The notes under the pieces: model-generated | Databases searched by the model: none | Told to the model about the DNA's origin: nothing | The model's input: only the letters and a program-made list of their open reading frames with translations | Translations under genes and position numbers: made by a program | Source: Janibacter cremeus | GTDB taxonomy: Bacteria > Actinomycetota > Actinomycetes > Actinomycetales > Dermatophilaceae | NCBI RefSeq assembly: GCF_029395675.1 | Contig: NZ_CP115184.1 | Coordinates: forward strand, 248,001 to 312,000 | DNA length: 64,000 nt | Direction of reading: 5' to 3' | Shown: in pieces, positions 53,412-62,223 of the stretch | Numbering within the stretch: position 1 is the stretch's first letter | How the letters are laid out: each line of letters opens with the position of its first letter

Positions 53412-54059
53412 ATGTCGCGCATCGCCATCATCGGTGGCCACGGAAAGGTCGCCCTCGAGCTCACGCCCCTCCTCTCCGAGGAGGACCACACGGTGACCTC
53501 CGTGATCCGCAACCGTGACCACGTCCGTGACGTCGAGGCCGCCGGCGGCACCCCGGTGCTCGCCGACGTCGCGGAGCTCGACGCGGACGGCATCGCCGAG
53601 GTCGTGGCCGACCACGACGTCGTCGTCTGGTCCGCCGGCGCCGGCGGCGGCAACCCGGACCGCACCTACGCGGTCGACCGTGACGCCGCGATCCGCTCGA
53701 TGGACGCCGCCGCCCGGGCGGGCGTGCGGCGCTACGTCATGGTCAGCTACTGCGGGGCCGGTCCCGACCACGGGGTCGAGCCGGACAACCCCTTCTTCCC
53801 CTACGCCGAGGCCAAGGCGGCAGCCGACGAGTACCTGCGCACCACCGACCTCGACTGGACCATCCTGGGCCCGAGCGCGCTCACCGACGGCCCGGCCACC
53901 GGCACCATCGACGTGGCCTCGCGGGCGGAGGGCAGCGGTGAGGTCTCCCGGGGGAACGTCGCCCGGGTCATCGCCGAGACGCTCGAGTCCAACGGCACCG
54001 TCCGGCGCACCATCGAGTTCCACGACGGGTCCACGCCAATCACCGACGCGCTGCGCTGA
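53412..54059 (+). CDS. NAD(P)-binding atypical SDR protein
   Basis: A 215-residue Rossmann-fold protein of the NAD(P)H-binding (YwnB/SDR_a5) kind. It shows IAIIGGHGKVALELTPLL at the N-terminus, VVVWSAGAGGGNPDRTYAVDRDAA, and YVMVSYCGAGPDHGVE. The last lacks the classical YxxxK order but keeps PYAEAKAAADEYL. It may be a reductase or a redox sensor. ATG at 53412 has an excellent AAGGAG site 7-8 bases upstream. Confidence 0.83.
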   Translation: MSRIAIIGGHGKVALELTPLLSEEDHTVTSVIRNRDHVRDVEAAGGTPVLADVAELDADGIAEVVADHDVVVWSAGAGGGNPDRTYAVDRDAAIRSMDAAARAGVRRYVMVSYCGAGPDHGVEPDNPFFPYAEAKAAADEYLRTTDLDWTILGPSALTDGPATGTIDVASRAEGSGEVSRGNVARVIAETLESNGTVRRTIEFHDGSTPITDALR

Positions 54060-54090
54060 CCCAGCACGCCTCGGAGGATAGCCTCGGGCC

Positions 54091-55179
54091 ATGACCGATG
54101 TGCTGCACGTCACGGGAGAGGTGCTCGTCTCCGAGCACGAGAGCGTCCCCGAGCTGTGGGTCGTCGACGGGAGGATCTCCTTCACGCCGCCCACGAGCGG
54201 CGACGTGGAGACCGTCCGGGGATTCGTCCTGCCGGGCTTCGTCGACGCCCACTGCCACGTCGGGCTCGATGCCCACGGCGCGGTGGACGACGCGACCAGC
54301 GAGCAGCAGGCGCTCACGGACCGGGATGCCGGGACGCTGCTGATCCGCGATGCCGGGTCACCCGCGGACACCCGGTGGGTCGACGAGCGCGACGACCTGC
54401 CCAAGATCATCCGCGCCGGCCGGCACATCGCGCGCACGCGCCGCTACATCCGCAACTTCGCGCACGAGATCGAGCCGGAGCAGCTCGTCTCCCGGGTGCG
54501 CGCCGAGGCGCGTGCCGGGGACGGCTGGGTCAAGCTCGTCGGCGACTGGATCGACCGTGCAGCCGGTGACCTCACCCCGTGCTGGCCGCGAGAAGTGCTC
54601 ACCGAGGCGATCGCCGCCGCCCACGAGGAGGGTGCGCGGGTGACCGCGCACTGCTTCGGCGAGGAGTCGCTCGCCGACTTCGCCGCCGCGGGGACGGACT
54701 GCATCGAGCACGCCACCGGGCTGGTGCCGGAGACCATCGACGCCTTCGCCCGGCAGGGCATCGCCATCGTCCCCACCCTGGTCAACATCGAGACCTTCCC
54801 GCAGATCGCGGCCCCAGCGGCCGAGAAGTTCCCCGACTACCACCGCCACATGCTCCAGCTGCACGAGCGGCGCTTCGAGACCATCGCCGCGGCCCGGGAC
54901 GCGGGCATCGACGTCTACGTGGGGACCGACGCCGGCGGTTCGCTGCCCCACGGCCTGGTCGCACAGGAGATGGAGCTGCTCACCCGCGCCGGCTTCTCGC
55001 AGACCGAGGCCCTTGCCGCCGGGACCTGGCGCTCGCGCGAGTGGCTGGGCCGACCCGCGATCGCCGAGGGCGAGGACGCCGACCTCGTCGTCGTGGCCGA
55101 GGACCCCCGCGAGGACGTGCGCACCTGCGGCACGCCCGAGCACGTGATCCTGCGCGGCCGGCGGGTCGCCGGGCGCTGA
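54091..55179 (+). CDS. amidohydrolase family protein
   Basis: A 362-residue metal-dependent hydrolase. The metal site HxH is in GFVDAHCHVGL (about residues 50-60). A lysine, probably carboxylated, lies in GWVKLVGDWIDR. Further His ligands are in VTAHCFGEESL and CIEHATGL, and the last Asp is in YVGTDAGGSLPHG. It resembles the imidazolonepropionase/prolidase-like amidohydrolase group; the substrate is unknown. ATG at 54091 lies 6 bases after TAGCCT, so it is probably leaderless. Confidence 0.85.
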   Translation: MTDVLHVTGEVLVSEHESVPELWVVDGRISFTPPTSGDVETVRGFVLPGFVDAHCHVGLDAHGAVDDATSEQQALTDRDAGTLLIRDAGSPADTRWVDERDDLPKIIRAGRHIARTRRYIRNFAHEIEPEQLVSRVRAEARAGDGWVKLVGDWIDRAAGDLTPCWPREVLTEAIAAAHEEGARVTAHCFGEESLADFAAAGTDCIEHATGLVPETIDAFARQGIAIVPTLVNIETFPQIAAPAAEKFPDYHRHMLQLHERRFETIAAARDAGIDVYVGTDAGGSLPHGLVAQEMELLTRAGFSQTEALAAGTWRSREWLGRPAIAEGEDADLVVVAEDPREDVRTCGTPEHVILRGRRVAGR

Positions 55180-55249
55180 CCATTTCCGTCCCGGCCCGGG
55201 CCCCGGCCGTGGCCGTCGACGACGCCGCGGCTGCGGGGATACTGGGGGC

Positions 55250-55708
55250 ATGCACATCTCCGCCCGGGCCGACTACGCAGTGCGTGCGATGCTCACGCTC
55301 GCCGACGCAGGCGACGGGGCGCCGGTCTCCGTCCAGCGGCTGGCCGAGGAGCAGGACCTGCCCCGCAAGTTCCTCGAGGCCATCCTCGGGGACCTGCGTC
55401 GGGCCTCGCTGGTGACCAGTCGCATGGGTGCCATGGGCGGTTACGTGCTCGCCCGGCCCGCCGCGGACATCTGCGTCGGTGAGGTCATCCGCGCGGTCGA
55501 CGGTCCGCTGGCGGAGGTGCGCGGCGAGCGGCCGCAGGCCACGAGCTACGAGGGGGCCGCGGCGAACCTGCGCACCCTGTGGGTGGCCGTGCGCGCCAGC
55601 GTGCGCTCGGTCCTCGACGAGACGACCCTGGCCGACGTGGTCTCCGGGGACCTGCCGCAGAGCGTCCGGCAGGCGCTCGAGCTGCCGGGGGCGTGGGAGA
55701 ACCGCTGA
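55250..55708 (+). CDS. Rrf2-family transcriptional regulator
   Basis: A 152-residue winged-helix regulator with the Rrf2 N-terminus MHISARADYAVRAMLTLADA and recognition-helix region LAEEQDLPRKFLEAILGDLRRASLV. Only one cysteine (DICVGEV) is present. It therefore lacks the three-cysteine iron-sulfur site of IscR or NsrR and must sense something else or pair with a protein partner. ATG at 55250 lies 6 bases after GATACT, so it is probably leaderless. No obvious target nearby. Confidence 0.85.
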   Translation: MHISARADYAVRAMLTLADAGDGAPVSVQRLAEEQDLPRKFLEAILGDLRRASLVTSRMGAMGGYVLARPAADICVGEVIRAVDGPLAEVRGERPQATSYEGAAANLRTLWVAVRASVRSVLDETTLADVVSGDLPQSVRQALELPGAWENR

Positions 55709-55712
55709 CCGA

Positions 55713-55752
55713 TGACGAAAGGGGCGGGAGCGACGGCTCCCACCCCCTTCGT
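55713..55752. terminator. bidirectional terminator between Rrf2 and PhoX-like genes
   Basis: Arms 55713-55730 (beginning GACGAAAGGGG) and 55735-55752 (ending CCCCCTTCGTC) make an 18-bp stem with two mismatches and a 4-nt loop. One arm holds an exact copy of the repeated 9-mer, the other a one-base variant. It lies between convergent genes. Confidence 0.7.
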
Positions 55753-55763
55753 CCTCTCGTGGC

Positions 55764-57125
55764 TCAGAGGGCGCCCTTGCGCCACGGACCCGTGATCGCG
55801 AACGTGATGCCCGGGCTCTGCGCGTTGGCGAAGAGCCAGTTGCCGTTCTTCGGCTCGAAGGTCGACCCGCACCACTCCGACCCGGTGTAGGTGCCGGCGG
55901 CGACGGTGCTGCCGGCGATGCCGCTCTCGGGCAGCACGACGGTGTTCTGGGCGAAGGGGAAGATCTCGCCCGTGGCGGTCAGGCCGTGGAGGAACTCGCT
56001 GCCGCTGCCGTCCTCGCACAGCACGATGCCGCCGCGCGGGGAGACGCAGATGTTGTCGGGGTTGTTCAGCGTCGCGGCGTCGGGCGAGGCGATGAGCACG
56101 GTCATCGTCTCCGTCCGCGGGTCGTACTCGAAGACCTGGCCCTGACCGGCCGGGCCGCCGCTCGTGGACACGATGTACGCGCGGTCGTTGCCCCACCACG
56201 CGCCCTCGAGGCGGGCGAACTGGGCACCCCCCTTCGCGATGCCCTGCTGCACGACGCTCGTCTCGCCCGCTCCGGGGTCGGGCTGGTCGATCGTCACCCA
56301 CGTCAGGTTGCGGTAGGTCGTGCCGGTACCGGCACCGTAGGTCTGGTGGGACGTGCTGCCGATGGCGAGCATCTGCAGCTCGCCACCGTCGGCGAGGCGC
56401 CCCGGCGTCCTGGGGACGTAGCGGTAGAGGCCCGACGGGGTCGCGTCCTCGGTGAGGTAGGTGATGCCGGTCGAGGGGTCGGTGCACGTGGCCTCGTGGA
56501 CGAAGCGACCCATCTGTCGGATCGGCTCGGCGTTGCTCTTGCCCGTGGGCGGCACCTCGAAGACGTAACCGTGGCGGGTGCCGTCGGCAGAGATGTGCGT
56601 CGTCTCCTCGCAGGAGAGCCAGGTGCCCCACGGGGTCGGCCCGCCGGCGCAGTTGCGCACGGTGCCCGAGAGGGAGGCGTAGGACTCGAGGAACTGTCCC
56701 GCGTCCGGGTCGAAGACGACCGTCGTCGTGCCGCCGGCGCCCTCGCGGGCGTCGTAGGCCGTGCTGTCGTAAGCGGGGCCCGTGCCGTTCTCGTGGTTGC
56801 GCACCAGGCGGACGAGGTCGCCGTCGCGGAAGGCGGCCATGCCGTCGTGCATGGCGGGGGTGCGCAGGCCGTCGGACATCATCGAGCCGGTCCAGCCGTA
56901 GGTGAGGTACTCGAAGCCCTTCGGGAGCGAGATGAGCTCGAGCCCGGTGGTCTGGTCCTTCACCGGGTGGAGCGGGCCGTAGTCGGGGCCGAAGGGGCGG
57001 CGGCTCATCGGGGCGGCCCCGGCGGTGCGGGCGCCGAGTGCTCCCAGCGGGCCGAGTGCGGCGAGGGAGGCGGCGCCCTGGATGAGGGTACGGCGCTGGA
57101 CGAAGGGGGACTGCTCGGTGGTCAT
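55764..57125 (-). CDS. Tat-exported PhoX-like (DUF839) protein
   Basis: A 453-residue protein with an N-terminal twin-arginine signal (VQRRTLIQGAASLAALG), so it is exported folded. The rest is a DUF839/PhoX-type beta-propeller with LSCEETTHISADGT, ICVSPRGGIVLCEDGSG and C-terminal NGNWLFANAQSPGITFAI. PhoX enzymes are calcium- and iron-dependent phosphatases. This one is shorter than classical PhoX, so phosphatase activity is likely but not certain. ATG at 57125 has AGGAGAG upstream on the minus strand. Confidence 0.82.
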   Translation of the reverse strand: MTTEQSPFVQRRTLIQGAASLAALGPLGALGARTAGAAPMSRRPFGPDYGPLHPVKDQTTGLELISLPKGFEYLTYGWTGSMMSDGLRTPAMHDGMAAFRDGDLVRLVRNHENGTGPAYDSTAYDAREGAGGTTTVVFDPDAGQFLESYASLSGTVRNCAGGPTPWGTWLSCEETTHISADGTRHGYVFEVPPTGKSNAEPIRQMGRFVHEATCTDPSTGITYLTEDATPSGLYRYVPRTPGRLADGGELQMLAIGSTSHQTYGAGTGTTYRNLTWVTIDQPDPGAGETSVVQQGIAKGGAQFARLEGAWWGNDRAYIVSTSGGPAGQGQVFEYDPRTETMTVLIASPDAATLNNPDNICVSPRGGIVLCEDGSGSEFLHGLTATGEIFPFAQNTVVLPESGIAGSTVAAGTYTGSEWCGSTFEPKNGNWLFANAQSPGITFAITGPWRKGAL

Positions 57126-57414
57126 GCGGCTCTCTCCTGCGATGTCGGTGACGGCCGCGCCGGTCGGCGTGCCCGTGGGACACGGCAATCCAAGGCCGGG
57201 CGTGAGAACACGGCGTGACGCACGGGCGAACTCCGGGTATGGGGAGGGTGGCCGTTGACCGGCTGCTTTTGGCCGGGCGCCACCGGTCGTGGAAGAATCC
57301 GGGCTGTACCCGTCCGCGCTGTCCGCGCGCCGGATGCCTACACCCCGAGCAGCGGTACCCCGTGCGACAGGCGCACGGTCTGGCCGTGCTCATGACATGA
57401 AGGAGACCACGCCA

Positions 57415-57903
57415 GTGGCCGTCAAGATTCGTCTCAAGCGCATGGGCAAGATCCGCGCCCCGTTCTACCGCGTCGTCGTCATGGACGCCCGTGCCAAGCG
57501 GGACGGCCGGGCGATCGAGGAGATCGGCCTGTACCACCCCACCGAGGAGCCCTCGGTCATCGACATCAACAGCGAGCGTGCGCAGTACTGGCTCTCCGAG
57601 GGCGCCCAGCCCACCGAGGCCGTCGCCGCACTGCTCAAGGTCACCGGTGACTGGCAGAAGTTCAAGGGCGAGCCCGGCGCCGAGGGCACCCTGAGGTCCA
57701 AGGAGCCGCGGACCTCGAAGAAGGAGCTCTACGAGGCCGCCCTCGCCTCCTCCGACAAGGAGGCCAGCGAGCACGAGGCGATCACGTCCAAGAAGAAGGC
57801 CGACAGGGAGGCAGCCAAGGCGCAGGCCGCCTCCGAGCCGACCGCCAAGGACGACGCCCCGAGCGCCCCCGCCGAGTCCCCCGCCGAGACCCCCGAGGCC
57901 TGA
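57415..57903 (+). CDS. rpsP: 30S ribosomal protein bS16 with C-terminal extension
   Basis: A 162-residue ribosomal protein. Residues 1-80 are the bS16 fold ([22 protein letters not shown], then [20 protein letters not shown]). The remaining 80 residues are Lys/Ala/Glu/Ser-rich and probably disordered, as in other actinobacteria. GTG at 57415 has AAGGAG about 9 bases upstream; ATG at 57397 is an alternative. The 289 bp upstream, back to the PhoX-like gene, hold no other gene. They contain TTGACC at 57255 but I found no well-spaced -10. khpA begins 1 base after the stop. Confidence 0.94.
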   Translation: MAVKIRLKRMGKIRAPFYRVVVMDARAKRDGRAIEEIGLYHPTEEPSVIDINSERAQYWLSEGAQPTEAVAALLKVTGDWQKFKGEPGAEGTLRSKEPRTSKKELYEAALASSDKEASEHEAITSKKKADREAAKAQAASEPTAKDDAPSAPAESPAETPEA

Positions 57904-57904
57904 G

Positions 57905-58147
57905 ATGCTCGACGAGGCGCTCGAGCACCTGGTCATCGGCATCGTCGACCACAAGGACGACGTCGTCGTGCGGAGCAAGAACCTGCGTCGCGGGCAGATC
58001 CTCGAGGTGCGCGTGCACCCCGACGACCTCGGCCGCGTCATCGGTCGCTCCGGCCGCACCGCCTCGGCGCTGCGCACCGTCCTCGGTGCGCTCTCCGGTG
58101 GTGAGAACGTCCGGATCGACATCGTCGACACCGACCGCGAGCGCTGA
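57905..58147 (+). CDS. khpA: KH-domain RNA-binding protein
   Basis: An 80-residue single type II KH domain protein with the GxxG loop GRSGR (VIGRSGRTASALRTVLGAL). It binds RNA; relatives act with KhpB in cell elongation and small-RNA biology in other Gram-positives. ATG at 57905 is one base after the rpsP stop, so it is coupled. A strong hairpin follows it and separates it from rimM. Confidence 0.92.
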   Translation: MLDEALEHLVIGIVDHKDDVVVRSKNLRRGQILEVRVHPDDLGRVIGRSGRTASALRTVLGALSGGENVRIDIVDTDRER

Positions 58148-58160
58148 GCCGCCCGCGGGA

Positions 58161-58201
58161 GACGAGGGGCCGCCATCCATCACGGATGGCGGCCCCTCGT
58201 C
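58161..58201 (+). terminator. 18-bp terminator hairpin after khpA
   Basis: GACGAGGGGCCGCCATCC (58161-58178) pairs perfectly with 58184-58201 around a 5-nt loop. No T tract follows. It separates rpsP-khpA from rimM-trmD, each with its own promoter. Confidence 0.82.
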
Positions 58202-58241
58202 GTGTCACACGTGGTCTGCCGGGGCACGTATCTTGGCCCGC

Positions 58242-58790
58242 ATGGATGCTTCCGAGGGTCACGTCGTCGCCCGCATCGGCAAACCCCACGCCCTGCGCGG
58301 TGAGGTGACGGTCCAGCTGCACACGGACGACCCCGAGTCCCGTTTCGTGCCCGGGGTCGTCTTCGACACCCGCGCGGAGGCCGGATCGGGCGTCCCGCGC
58401 CAGCTGACCCTGGCGACGAGCCGGGTCCACCGGGGCATCTGGCTGCTGGGCTTCGAGGGGATCCCCGACCGCACCGGCGCGGAGTCGCTGCGCGGCACCC
58501 GCCTGCTCCTGGCCGACCCGGAGGCGATGGACGAGGCGGACGACGAGGGCTGGTACGAGGAGGACCTCGTCGGCCTGACGGCGCGCACCCCCGCCGGGGA
58601 GGTCATCGGCGAGGTGACCGCGCTCGAGATCGGTGGCGCGCAGGACCGCCTCGTGCTGCGCCGACCCGATGGCGAGGAGGCGCTCGTCCCCTTCGTCGAG
58701 GCGATCGTCACCGAGGTGGACCCGTCGGTCGGCCGGCTCGTCGTCGACCCGCCACCCGGCCTGCTCGACCTCGACGCGAAGGGGGAGTGA
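58242..58790 (+). CDS. rimM: ribosome maturation factor RimM
   Basis: A 182-residue 30S assembly factor that binds S19. The N-terminal RimM domain has VVARIGKPHALRGEVTVQLHTDDP, and the C-terminal PRC-barrel has WYEEDLVGLTARTPAGEVIGEV. ATG at 58242 lies 7 bases after TATCTT (58229-58234), so the mRNA is probably leaderless. A copy of CGAAGGGGG forms the last codons (GCG AAG GGG GAG TGA). trmD starts 3 bp after the stop. Confidence 0.95.
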   Translation: MDASEGHVVARIGKPHALRGEVTVQLHTDDPESRFVPGVVFDTRAEAGSGVPRQLTLATSRVHRGIWLLGFEGIPDRTGAESLRGTRLLLADPEAMDEADDEGWYEEDLVGLTARTPAGEVIGEVTALEIGGAQDRLVLRRPDGEEALVPFVEAIVTEVDPSVGRLVVDPPPGLLDLDAKGE

Positions 58791-58793
58791 GCC

Positions 58794-59993
58794 GTGCGCA
58801 TCGACGCCATCTCGATCTTCCCGGACTACCTGGCGCCCCTGGACCTCTCGCTCATCGGGAAGGCGCGTCGCGAGCAGATCCTCGACGTGCGGGTGCACGA
58901 CCTGCGCGACTTCACCCACGACCGCCACCGGACGGTGGACGACACGCCGTACGGGGGCGGGGCGGGGATGGTGATGAAGCCCCAGCCGTGGAGCGAGGCC
59001 CTCACCCACGTCCTGGACTCCGCCGACGAGGCGACGGGCCCGGCCCCCCTTCTCATCGTGCCCGGCCCCGGTGGCGAGCGCTTCACCCAGGCGATGGCGC
59101 ACGAGCTCGCCGCGGCCCCCTGGCTGGCCTTCGCGTGCGGCCGCTACGAGGGGATCGACGAGCGCACCTACGAGTGGGCCGCCGAACGCATGGAGGTCCG
59201 GGTCGTCTCCCTGGGTGACTACGTGCTCAACGGCGGCGAGGTCGCGGTGCTCGCGATGGTCGAGGCGATCGGACGCCTCCTGCCGGGGGTCGTCGGCAAC
59301 GCGGAGTCGCTCGTCGAGGAGTCGCACGAAGGGGGGCTGCTCGAGTACCCGATCTACACCAAGCCCGCGGTGTGGGACGGCGGCGACGGCGTCGAGCGCA
59401 CCGTGCCGGCCGTGCTGCTCGGCGGCAACCATGCCGCCATCTCCCGGTGGCGCCATGAGCAGCGCCTCGCGCGCACGGCAGCCCGACGCCCCGACCTGCT
59501 GCACACGGCGGCGACGACGGCGGACCTCGCCGACCTGGAGCACGCCGTCGCCTCACCTGCGGACGCCCCCGAGCTGGCCGTGCTGCAGAAGGCCTGCTGG
59601 ATCGAGCTGGTCGCCCAGCCGCAGCACTGGTGGGGCGCGCCGGCCGAGGACGCGGGCACGGTCGCCGAGAACCTCGGGCAGTGGACGACGCACCTCTTCC
59701 GCTCCGAGGGCCGCCTGGTCATGTCCGTGCGCGTGCGACGCGACCCGCACCAGCCGACGACCTGGCAGATCGGTCGGATCATGGTCGCGCCGGACCTGCA
59801 GCGGCAGGGACTCGGACGCGCGCTGCTCGCCCATGCCGAGGCGCTGGCTCCCGCCGACATCACGACGTTCTGGCTCAACACCGGCGCCGACCAGCCGCGC
59901 CTGCTGAAGATCTGCAAGAAGGCCGGGTACCGCGTCGTCGGCCCCGGGGTCGGGCCGGGCACCGTCGACCTCGTCCGTCGTGCCGACCGCTGA
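58794..59993 (+). CDS. trmD: tRNA (guanine37-N1)-methyltransferase TrmD fused to a GNAT acetyltransferase
   Basis: A 399-residue protein; ordinary TrmD is about 240-250. Residues 1-240 are a complete SPOUT methyltransferase: [29 protein letters not shown], the knot [15 protein letters not shown], and [16 protein letters not shown]. From about residue 250 there is a GNAT fold with [24 protein letters not shown] (acetyl-CoA loop RQGLGRA) and [14 protein letters not shown]. No stop or frameshift separates them. The role of the second domain is unknown. GTG at 58794 is 3 bp after rimM. Confidence 0.92.
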   Translation: MRIDAISIFPDYLAPLDLSLIGKARREQILDVRVHDLRDFTHDRHRTVDDTPYGGGAGMVMKPQPWSEALTHVLDSADEATGPAPLLIVPGPGGERFTQAMAHELAAAPWLAFACGRYEGIDERTYEWAAERMEVRVVSLGDYVLNGGEVAVLAMVEAIGRLLPGVVGNAESLVEESHEGGLLEYPIYTKPAVWDGGDGVERTVPAVLLGGNHAAISRWRHEQRLARTAARRPDLLHTAATTADLADLEHAVASPADAPELAVLQKACWIELVAQPQHWWGAPAEDAGTVAENLGQWTTHLFRSEGRLVMSVRVRRDPHQPTTWQIGRIMVAPDLQRQGLGRALLAHAEALAPADITTFWLNTGADQPRLLKICKKAGYRVVGPGVGPGTVDLVRRADR

Positions 59994-60030
59994 CGCCGAC
60001 CGGTGATCACCGGGAGCCCGGCCGCTCGAT

Positions 60031-60188
60031 TTCTGGTCACGCCCGTCCTCTGGCAGAATTGGCCATCGCGCTCATGACACCGCCCCTGCCACAGGGGGAG
60101 TGACGGGCCCGTAGCGACCCTCGGGTGGCCACGACCTGCACGCGGCGGTGAGCGCGACCTCCACTCCACTGACGAGGGCGGACGACCT
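60031..60188 (+). promoter_or_regulatory. promoter and leader region of rplS
   Basis: TTCTGG (60031-60036), 17 bp, then CAGAAT (60054-60059) make a fair promoter. It leaves a leader of about 120 nt before rplS. Inside, ATG at 60074 opens a short frame encoding MTPPLPQGE that stops at 60103. Ribosomal-protein leaders are often regulatory, but I see no recognised L19 leader structure. Confidence 0.45.
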
Positions 60189-60572
60189 GTGGCGTCCGCA
60201 GGAAGCGACAACGCCATGCAGCGTTTCGACGAGATCGACAAGGCCTCCATGCGGGACGACGTCCCCGAGTTCCGCGCCGGTGACACCGTCAAGGTGCACG
60301 TGAAGGTCATCGAGGGCAGCCGCTCCCGTATCCAGGTCTTCCAGGGCGTCGTGATCCGTCGCCACGGCGGCGGCGTCGGCGAGACCTTCACCGTCCGCAA
60401 GTCCTCCTTCGGCGTCGGCGTGGAGCGCACCTTCCCGGTGCACGCGCCGGTCATCGAGAAGATCGAGGTCGCCACCCGTGGTGACGTCCGTCGCGCGAAG
60501 CTCTACTACCTGCGTGACCGCAAGGGCAAGGCCGCTCGCATCCGCGAGAAGCGCGAGACCCCCTCGAACTGA
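60189..60572 (+). CDS. rplS: 50S ribosomal protein bL19
   Basis: A 127-residue ribosomal protein with [59 protein letters not shown] and the C-terminal [18 protein letters not shown] at 60189 is assigned, but ATG at 60216 matches the usual bL19 N-terminus (MQxxDxxD) and could be the true start. It follows trmD as in most bacteria and precedes lepB by 39 bp. Confidence 0.95.
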   Translation: MASAGSDNAMQRFDEIDKASMRDDVPEFRAGDTVKVHVKVIEGSRSRIQVFQGVVIRRHGGGVGETFTVRKSSFGVGVERTFPVHAPVIEKIEVATRGDVRRAKLYYLRDRKGKAARIREKRETPSN

Positions 60573-60611
60573 CGCATCCGCCCCTGCCGGCGGGACGTAG
60601 GCTGACGCCCG

Positions 60612-61418
60612 ATGTCGACCGACCCCGCCCAGGACGCGAACGCATCGACCCCCGCCGGTGACCCGGCGGGGGTCGACGCGCGTCCGGCCCGACGTCTGCT
60701 GCTCGAGCTCGGTGTGGGCGTCCTGCTCCTCCTCCTGCTGCGGGCCTTCGTCATCCAGTCCTTCCACGTCCCGAGCGGCTCGATGGAGCCGACGATCCGG
60801 CCGGGGGACCGGGTCGTGGTGACGAAGATCGGTGCGGGGACCGTCGAGCGCGGCGACGTGATCGTCTTCGACGGCACGACGACGTTCGCGTCCGAGGGCG
60901 ACACCGCGCCGACGGTCGACGGTCGCCTCGGTCGGGCGCTCGCGGCCACGGCCTCGACCTTCTCGATCGACCTGGGGGAGCGGGACTACCTCAAGCGGGT
61001 GGCCGGGGTCGGCGGCGACACCATCTCGTGCACGCCAGACGAGGGGCTGGTCGTGGACGGCGCGCCGGTCACCGAGCCGTGGCTCCCGCCCGAGGAGGCG
61101 CCGTGCGAGCACCCCTTCACCGTGGCCGTGCCGCCCGAGAAGCTCTTCGTCCTGGGCGACAACCGCTCGGAGTCGGCGGACTCGCGCAGCCACCTGGGCG
61201 ACCCGGGGGGCGGGATGGTCCCGCTCGACGACGTCATCGGGCACGTCGCGTGGCGGTACTGGCCCCTCGACCGCCTCGGTGGGCTCGGGGAGCGGGCCGA
61301 CCGACACGACGACATGGGCTCCGGTGCACACGTGCGCCGCACGAGCAGCGATACTGGACGGGACCGTACCCGGGACCCGGGGGCACTAGAGGAAGAGACC
61401 AGTGGCACACGACCCTGA
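60612..61418 (+). CDS. lepB: signal peptidase I, first of two
   Basis: A 268-residue membrane protease cleaving Sec and Tat signal peptides. It has a single N-terminal membrane helix (LLLELGVGVLLLLLLRAFVI, residues about 29-48). The catalytic serine is near residue 56 in PSGSMEPTI and the general-base lysine near 128 in YLKRVAGVGGD. Box E is GDNRSESADSR. A charged C-terminal tail of about 40 residues follows. It overlaps the second signal peptidase gene by 17 bases. Confidence 0.93.
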   Translation: MSTDPAQDANASTPAGDPAGVDARPARRLLLELGVGVLLLLLLRAFVIQSFHVPSGSMEPTIRPGDRVVVTKIGAGTVERGDVIVFDGTTTFASEGDTAPTVDGRLGRALAATASTFSIDLGERDYLKRVAGVGGDTISCTPDEGLVVDGAPVTEPWLPPEEAPCEHPFTVAVPPEKLFVLGDNRSESADSRSHLGDPGGGMVPLDDVIGHVAWRYWPLDRLGGLGERADRHDDMGSGAHVRRTSSDTGRDRTRDPGALEEETSGTRP

Positions 61419-62223
61419 CTCGGCACGCGCGGAGGCCGAAGACGCACGACGGGAGCGGGCCCGTGCCGAACGCACGCACCGCGATCGCGGCTTCGGCGCC
61501 AGACTCGGGTCCGCGGTGAAGGAGGTCTTCGTCGTCCTCGCGATGGCGCTGGTGCTCTCCTTCATCGTCAAGACCTTCCTCATCCAGGCCTTCTTCATCC
61601 CGAGCGAGTCGATGGAGGACACCCTGCTCGTCGGCGACCGCGTCGTCGTCTCGAAGCTCTCCCCGACGCTCGTGGACATCGACCGCGGCGACGTCATCGT
61701 CTTCGACGACCCCGGTGACTGGCTCGACCCGGCACCCGCGGCCGATCGCGGCGCGGCGCTGAACGCCCTGCGTGACGGCCTGATGTTCGTCGGTCTGCTG
61801 CCCGACACCTCCGAGGGGCACCTGATCAAGCGCGTCATCGGTCTGCCGGGCGACACGGTGCAGTGCTGCGACGCCGAGGGCCGCCTGCTCGTCAACGGCA
61901 CGGCGATCGACGAGCGGGCCTACCTCAAGCCCGGTCAGGGTGAGGACACCCAGGAGTTCAACATCACCGTCCCCGAGGGGCGACTGTGGGTCATGGGTGA
62001 CAACCGTGGCGACTCCTCCGACTCCCGCTTCCACGACCCGGGCGGGACCGGCGCCGAGGGGGCCGTGCCCATCGACCTCGTCGTCGGCAAGGCCGTCCTC
62101 AAGGTGTGGCCCCTAGACCGGGTGGGCCGGCTCTCCGACCACGACGACGTCTTCGCCGACGTGCCGGACCCGGGCAACCGGGCCTTCGGCCTGGCCGTCC
62201 GCGAGACCCCCGCGACACGATGA
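61402..62223 (+). CDS. lepB: signal peptidase I, second of two
   Basis: A 273-residue paralogue of the preceding gene. A charged N-terminal 30 residues is followed by one membrane helix ([20 protein letters not shown]). Catalytic serine is near residue 69 in PSESMEDTL and lysine near 143 in [22 protein letters not shown] is present. GTG at 61402 has AGAGGAAG upstream, inside the first gene. Tandem signal peptidases here are known in actinobacteria (Streptomyces has four). The two probably differ in substrate preference. The stop overlaps rnhB (ATGA). Confidence 0.93.
   Translation: MAHDPDSARAEAEDARRERARAERTHRDRGFGARLGSAVKEVFVVLAMALVLSFIVKTFLIQAFFIPSESMEDTLLVGDRVVVSKLSPTLVDIDRGDVIVFDDPGDWLDPAPAADRGAALNALRDGLMFVGLLPDTSEGHLIKRVIGLPGDTVQCCDAEGRLLVNGTAIDERAYLKPGQGEDTQEFNITVPEGRLWVMGDNRGDSSDSRFHDPGGTGAEGAVPIDLVVGKAVLKVWPLDRVGRLSDHDDVFADVPDPGNRAFGLAVRETPATR

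Noticed and set aside
59994..60188. Known ribosomal L19 leader motif.
   Set aside because: I could not identify a recognisable stem arrangement, so only a generic leader is reported.
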